Below, piece after piece: positions 60,449 through 64,000 of a DNA stretch of 64,000 nucleotides. The notes under the pieces were generated by a model that saw only the letters and a program-made list of their open reading frames with translations, had not been told where the DNA came from and ran no database searches. Positions within the stretch are counted from its first letter, which is position 1. The number at the start of each line of letters is the position of its first letter. Source of the DNA: JAJDXW01 sp965243335 (GTDB lineage Bacteria; Pseudomonadota; Gammaproteobacteria; HK1). Made by a program: the position numbers and the translations under genes. The DNA lies in assembly GCA_965243335.1 (NCBI GenBank), contig OZ251545.1:2542001-2606000 (forward strand). The letters run 5' to 3'.

Positions 60449-61882
60449 TCAGCCCCCGCCGGTGAGGGCCGCGAGGCACCAGCCGAGGAGCGCGCCCGGG
60501 AAGAGCCCGAACACGAGCACGCTCAGCGCGTTCACGCTGATGACGAGCCGCAGGGGGTTCGCGACCGTCAGGGCGGGCTCGCCCGGCTCGTCGAAGTACA
60601 TGAGCTTCACGATCCGGAGGTAGTAGAAGAGCCCCACCACCGAGAAGACGACCGCGACCACCGCGAGCCACACGAAGTCCGCCGCGACGACCTCCCGGAG
60701 CACCGACCACTTGGCCCAGAACCCGACGAACGGCGGCACCCCGGCCATCGACAGCATGAGCACCAGCATGAGGAACGCCTGCCAGGGGCTGCGCTCGTTC
60801 AGGCCCCGGAAGTCGTCGATCCGATCCGCCTCGAAGCCCTCGCGCGAGAGCACGACGATCATCCCGAACGCCCCGAGGGCCATCACCGCGTAGACGATGA
60901 CGTAGAACATCGCCGCCGCGAAGCCCTCCCCGGTCCCCGGGATGATGCCCAGAAAGAGGAACCCCATGTGGGCGATCGTCGAGTAGGCGAGCATCCGCTT
61001 GAGGTTCGCCTGCGCGATGGCGACGACGTTGCCGATCCCGATGGAGAGGACCGCGAGCACCACCAGCATGTCCCGCCACTCGCCGTGCAGCCCCCCCAGC
61101 CCGTCGGCGAGGAGCCGCACCGCCATCGCAAAGGCGGCGAGCTTGGGCGCGGTGCCGACGAACATGGTCACCGGGGTCGCCGCGCCCTCGTACACGTCCG
61201 GGATCCACATGTGGAACGGGGCCGCCCCGAGCTTGAACGCGATCCCGGTCACCACGAACACGAGCCCGAGCACGAGGATGAGGTCGGTCCCGTCCCCGGC
61301 CGCCGCCCGGACCCCCGCGAGCTCCAGCGTGCCCGTCGCCCCGTACACCATCGACATCCCGTAGAGCAGCATCCCGGACGCGAGCGCCCCCAGCACGAAG
61401 TACTTCATCGCCGCCTCGGCAGCCACCGGCGAGTCCCGGTCCAGGGCCACCATCGCGTACAGGGAGAGCGAGAGCAGCTCGAGCCCCAGGTACACCGTCA
61501 GGAGGTTCGCGGCCGACACGAGCACCATCATGCCGAGCAGCGCGAACAGGCCGAGGATGAAGTGCTCTCCCCGCACCCGCGACCGGGCCCGCAGGTGCGC
61601 CTGGAGGTAGAACAGCAGGAACCACCCGATCACGAGGGTCGCGAGCTTCAGGATCGCGGCCATCGGGTCGGCGACGAACGTGCCCGAGAACGCGACCACC
61701 GAGCCCTCGGGAAAGTTGAGGGCGAGGACGAGGGCGGTCAGCACCAGGGAGGCCTGGGACAGCCGGTAGGTGAGGTCCGTCGACCGCCCGTAGACCTCCA
61801 CCACGAGCACCGCGCACGCGGCCGCCGCGAGGACGACCTCGGCCGCGATGGGCGCGAACGAGAGGGCCGCCGCGCCGGTCAC
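60449..61882 (-). CDS. nuoN: NADH-quinone oxidoreductase subunit N
   Basis: 477 residues; antiporter-like proton-pumping membrane subunit of respiratory complex I with about 14 helices. Landmarks include LTVYLGLELLSLSLYAMVAL, the conserved Lys region MKYFVLGALASGMLLYG, FKLGAAPFHMWIPDVYEGA and MLAYSTIAHMGF. It uses a GTG start. It is the last nuo gene, 142 bases after nuoM, as usual. Confidence 0.96.
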   Translation of the reverse strand: MTGAAALSFAPIAAEVVLAAAACAVLVVEVYGRSTDLTYRLSQASLVLTALVLALNFPEGSVVAFSGTFVADPMAAILKLATLVIGWFLLFYLQAHLRARSRVRGEHFILGLFALLGMMVLVSAANLLTVYLGLELLSLSLYAMVALDRDSPVAAEAAMKYFVLGALASGMLLYGMSMVYGATGTLELAGVRAAAGDGTDLILVLGLVFVVTGIAFKLGAAPFHMWIPDVYEGAATPVTMFVGTAPKLAAFAMAVRLLADGLGGLHGEWRDMLVVLAVLSIGIGNVVAIAQANLKRMLAYSTIAHMGFLFLGIIPGTGEGFAAAMFYVIVYAVMALGAFGMIVVLSREGFEADRIDDFRGLNERSPWQAFLMLVLMLSMAGVPPFVGFWAKWSVLREVVAADFVWLAVVAVVFSVVGLFYYLRIVKLMYFDEPGEPALTVANPLRLVISVNALSVLVFGLFPGALLGWCLAALTGGG

Positions 61883-62024
61883 GCCGGCCCCCCTCCCCCG
61901 GCCCCTCCGGGCATTGCCGCTCCGCCCGCGCCGGGCGCCGCCACTCCCGCCACGCCGGGCCCCGCCGCTTCGGGCGCCGCCGCTCCGCCCGCGCCGATCA
62001 CGTCGAACGCCCTCCCTCCCTCGA
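61883..62024. repeat. GC-rich low-complexity spacer between nuoM and nuoN
   Basis: The 142-base spacer is made of imperfect repeats such as CCCGCGCCGGGCGCCGCC and GCCGGGCCCCGCCGCTTCGG. No gene or clear hairpin terminator was seen. In most genomes nuoM and nuoN are closer or overlap. Confidence 0.5.
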
Positions 62025-63542
62025 TCACTGCTTCGACCTCGACACGTGGTCCAGCAGGTGCTCCACCGACGGCCCCATCACCTCCAGCAGCGGGGCCGGC
62101 CAGAGCCCGACCAGAAGCACCGCCGCCGCCAGCGCCCCGAGCACGATCGCCTCGCGCGGGTTCACGTCCTGCAACCCCGCGACCCCTTCGTTCGCGACCT
62201 CGCCGAACACCACCCGCTTGTACATCCACAGGGTATACGCGGCCCCCAGGATCAGGGTGAGCCCGGCGAGGAGGGCGATCCATGCGTTCGCCTGGAAGCT
62301 CCCGAGGATCACCAGGAACTCGCCGACGAAGCCGGACGTCCCCGGCAGGCCCGAGTTGGCGAGGGCGAACAGCATCATGAACGAGGCGAAGACCGGCATG
62401 GTGTTGGCGACCCCGCCGTAGTCGGCGATCCGGCGGCTGTGCAGGCGGTCGTACATGACCCCGACGCAGAGGAACAGCGCCCCGGAGATGAAGCCGTGGG
62501 AGACGAGCTGCACGAGCGCCCCCTCGAGCCCCAGGATCGCGCCCGTCCGTCCGTCCGGGGTCTCGAGCAGGGTGAACGCGATGAACACCCCCAGGGTCGC
62601 GAAACCCATGTGCGAGATGGACGAGTAGGCGATGAGCTTCTTCATGTCCGGCTGCACGAGGGCGACGAACCCGATGTAGACGATCGCGACGAGCGAGAGC
62701 GCGATCATCAGCCAGTCGAGCTCGCTGCTCGCGTCCGGCGCGATGGGCAGGCTGAACCGGAAGAAGCCGTAGGCCCCGAGCTTCAGCATGACGGCGGCGA
62801 GGACCACCGACCCCCCCGTCGGGGCCTCCACGTGGGCGTCGGGCAGCCAGGTGTGCACCGGCCACATCGGCACCTTGACCGCGAACGCCGCGAGGAACGC
62901 GAGGAAGATGAAGATCTGGGCCGTGAGGTCGAGGGGCACGGCATGGAAGTCGAGGATCCGGAAGCTCCCCGCCTCCGCGTAGAGGTAGAGGAAGGCGACC
63001 AGCATCAGCACCGAGCCGAGGAAGGTGTAGAGGAAGAACTTGATGGTGGCGTACACCCGGTTCTCCCCGCCCCAGATCCCGATGATGAGGAACATCGGGA
63101 CGAGCAGCGCCTCCCAGAAGACGTAGAACAGGATCGCGTCGAGGGCGGAGAACGCCCCCACCATGAGCCCTTCCAGGATGAGGAAGGAGGCCATGTACTG
63201 CGACGCGCGGTGCTCCACGACCTCCTGCCCGGCCGCCACCACGAGCACGGTGGTGAAGGTGGTGAGGAGCACCAGCGGCATGGAGATCCCGTCCACCCCG
63301 AGGTGGTAGTGGATCCGGAACGCCGGGATCCACGGCGCCTCCTCCACGAACTGCATCGCCGCCGTGCCGCCGTCGAACCCGGCGTACAGGGGGATCGACA
63401 CGAGGAACGTCACCAGCGACACGACCAGGGCCGCGAACCGGGCGTTGCGGGCGCGGTTCTCCTCGCCGAGGAGGAGCACCCAGATCCCCCCGAGGATGGG
63501 GATCCAGATGACGAGGCTCAGGAAGGGGAAGTCGGAGAACAT
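62025..63542 (-). CDS. nuoM: NADH-quinone oxidoreductase subunit M
   Basis: 505 residues; antiporter-like subunit of complex I. Typical segments are YHLGVDGISMPLVLLTTFTT, FYVFWEALLVPMFLIIGIWG (conserved Glu), KVPMWPVHTWLPDAHVEAPT and LIAYSSISHMGF. Lies between nuoL and nuoN with the usual order. Confidence 0.97.
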   Translation of the reverse strand: MFSDFPFLSLVIWIPILGGIWVLLLGEENRARNARFAALVVSLVTFLVSIPLYAGFDGGTAAMQFVEEAPWIPAFRIHYHLGVDGISMPLVLLTTFTTVLVVAAGQEVVEHRASQYMASFLILEGLMVGAFSALDAILFYVFWEALLVPMFLIIGIWGGENRVYATIKFFLYTFLGSVLMLVAFLYLYAEAGSFRILDFHAVPLDLTAQIFIFLAFLAAFAVKVPMWPVHTWLPDAHVEAPTGGSVVLAAVMLKLGAYGFFRFSLPIAPDASSELDWLMIALSLVAIVYIGFVALVQPDMKKLIAYSSISHMGFATLGVFIAFTLLETPDGRTGAILGLEGALVQLVSHGFISGALFLCVGVMYDRLHSRRIADYGGVANTMPVFASFMMLFALANSGLPGTSGFVGEFLVILGSFQANAWIALLAGLTLILGAAYTLWMYKRVVFGEVANEGVAGLQDVNPREAIVLGALAAAVLLVGLWPAPLLEVMGPSVEHLLDHVSRSKQ

Positions 63543-63556
63543 CGCGCTCGCCCGGC

Positions 63557-64000
63557 TCAGCCTTCCGGCCCGCCGCCCCCGCCGCCCCCGATCCCGTAGA
63601 GGAGCCAGGTCATGAGGGCGAGGAGCCCGATGATCATCGCGAACGCGTAGTGGTAGAGGAGCCCGGTCTGCACGTGCCGGACGACGCTCGCGATCCGGCC
63701 CACCGCCCGCGCGGAGCCGTTGACGATCCAGCCGTCGATGACCCGCACGTCCCCCAGCCGCCAGAGGAGGCCGCCCACCCGCCGGGCCCCGCCCGCGAAG
63801 AGCGCGCCGTAGAGGTCGTCGAAGCCGTACTTGTTGACGAGCATCCGGTAGGCGCCGCGGAAGCGCTCCGCGATCCGCGCCGGCAGCCCCGGCTCGCGGA
63901 GGTAGAGGTACCAGGCGGCGGCCGCGCCGGCCGCCGCGAGCCAGAACGGGAGCGCGACGAAGCCGTGGGTCGCGAACGCCCCCGCCCCCCCGAAGCCCTC
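63557..64000 (-). CDS. nuoL: NADH-quinone oxidoreductase subunit L, C-terminal part (partial)
   Basis: The last 147 codons are present; the gene continues past the right edge. The end contains the amphipathic-helix region YGFDDLYGALFAGGARRVGG and the final membrane helix HYAFAMIIGLLALMTWLLYG, followed by a Gly-rich tail. The stop lies 14 bases before the nuoM start, so the three nuo genes form one operon. Confidence 0.93.
   Translation of the reverse strand, partial: EGFGGAGAFATHGFVALPFWLAAAGAAAAWYLYLREPGLPARIAERFRGAYRMLVNKYGFDDLYGALFAGGARRVGGLLWRLGDVRVIDGWIVNGSARAVGRIASVVRHVQTGLLYHYAFAMIIGLLALMTWLLYGIGGGGGGGPEG

Noticed and set aside
1..64000. tRNA, rRNA or complete insertion sequences
   Set aside because: No cloverleaf-type sequence, rRNA segment or transposase gene was recognised on reading; a covariance-model scan would be needed to exclude small RNAs.

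Overview
The window is very GC-rich chromosomal DNA (about 70 % by eye) from a proteobacterium. A gammaproteobacterium is most likely: the minus-strand run smc-zipA-ligA is a gammaproteobacterial order, ZipA is largely confined to that class, and mtaD, ubiG and a yciK-type reductase also occur together there. No rRNA, tRNA, complete IS or CRISPR array was recognised. The many dispersed repeats, Uma2-family genes, toxin-antitoxin pieces and decayed genes suit an uncultured marine or symbiotic lineage, but that is inference.

Left part (1-19 kb): mostly metabolic genes. Minus strand: a HisD-family dehydrogenase of the sulfopropanediol type (cut by the left edge), an SMP-30 lactonase and a DsbA/FrnE oxidoreductase. 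Plus strand: a Tat-type flavin amine oxidase, an SMC-like AAA ATPase with an eroded DUF4276 partner, an acyl-CoA/fatty-acid type set (SDR, acyl-CoA dehydrogenase, PF10118 protein, enoyl-CoA hydratase), a MoxR/CoxE pair, an O-acetylhomoserine sulfhydrylase, an alpha/beta hydrolase and HisC. A branched-chain-type substrate-binding protein lies on the minus strand.

Middle (19-34 kb): an accessory block. It holds a Uma2 gene, a frameshifted phage-like gene, a secreted helical protein, a KAP NTPase, a DNA methyltransferase fragment and an AT-richer two-gene module of unknown function (25.95-27.14 kb). Two NalP-like lipoprotein subtilisin autotransporters follow, both with repeat-rich N-termini and homopolymer tracts; one is frameshifted at a G7 tract, the other carries a 17-base G/C tract before its barrel.

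Right part (34-64 kb): housekeeping genes with accessory insertions. pheA and mtaD are divergent; ubiG and yciK are separated by a 3-kb insert with two Uma2 genes; ligA, zipA and smc follow. At 47.6-52.1 kb lie a broken ATPase, a truncated Phd/PIN pair, methyltransferase C-terminal fragments and a coupled Cys-rich protein/MazF pair. Then come ppk2, a probable hydroxyproline-degradation operon (two dehydrogenase subunits, a repeat element, a third subunit, a deaminase), a decayed adhesin gene with simple-sequence tracts, and the nuoLMN end of complex I running off the right edge.

The most striking feature is a family of about a dozen MITE-like elements (roughly 0.2-0.45 kb) with terminal inverted repeats of the form GAGGCnnGTGCGC and hairpin-rich interiors. 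They sit at many of the junctions where genes are broken, and one appears to supply the start codon of a catabolic gene.
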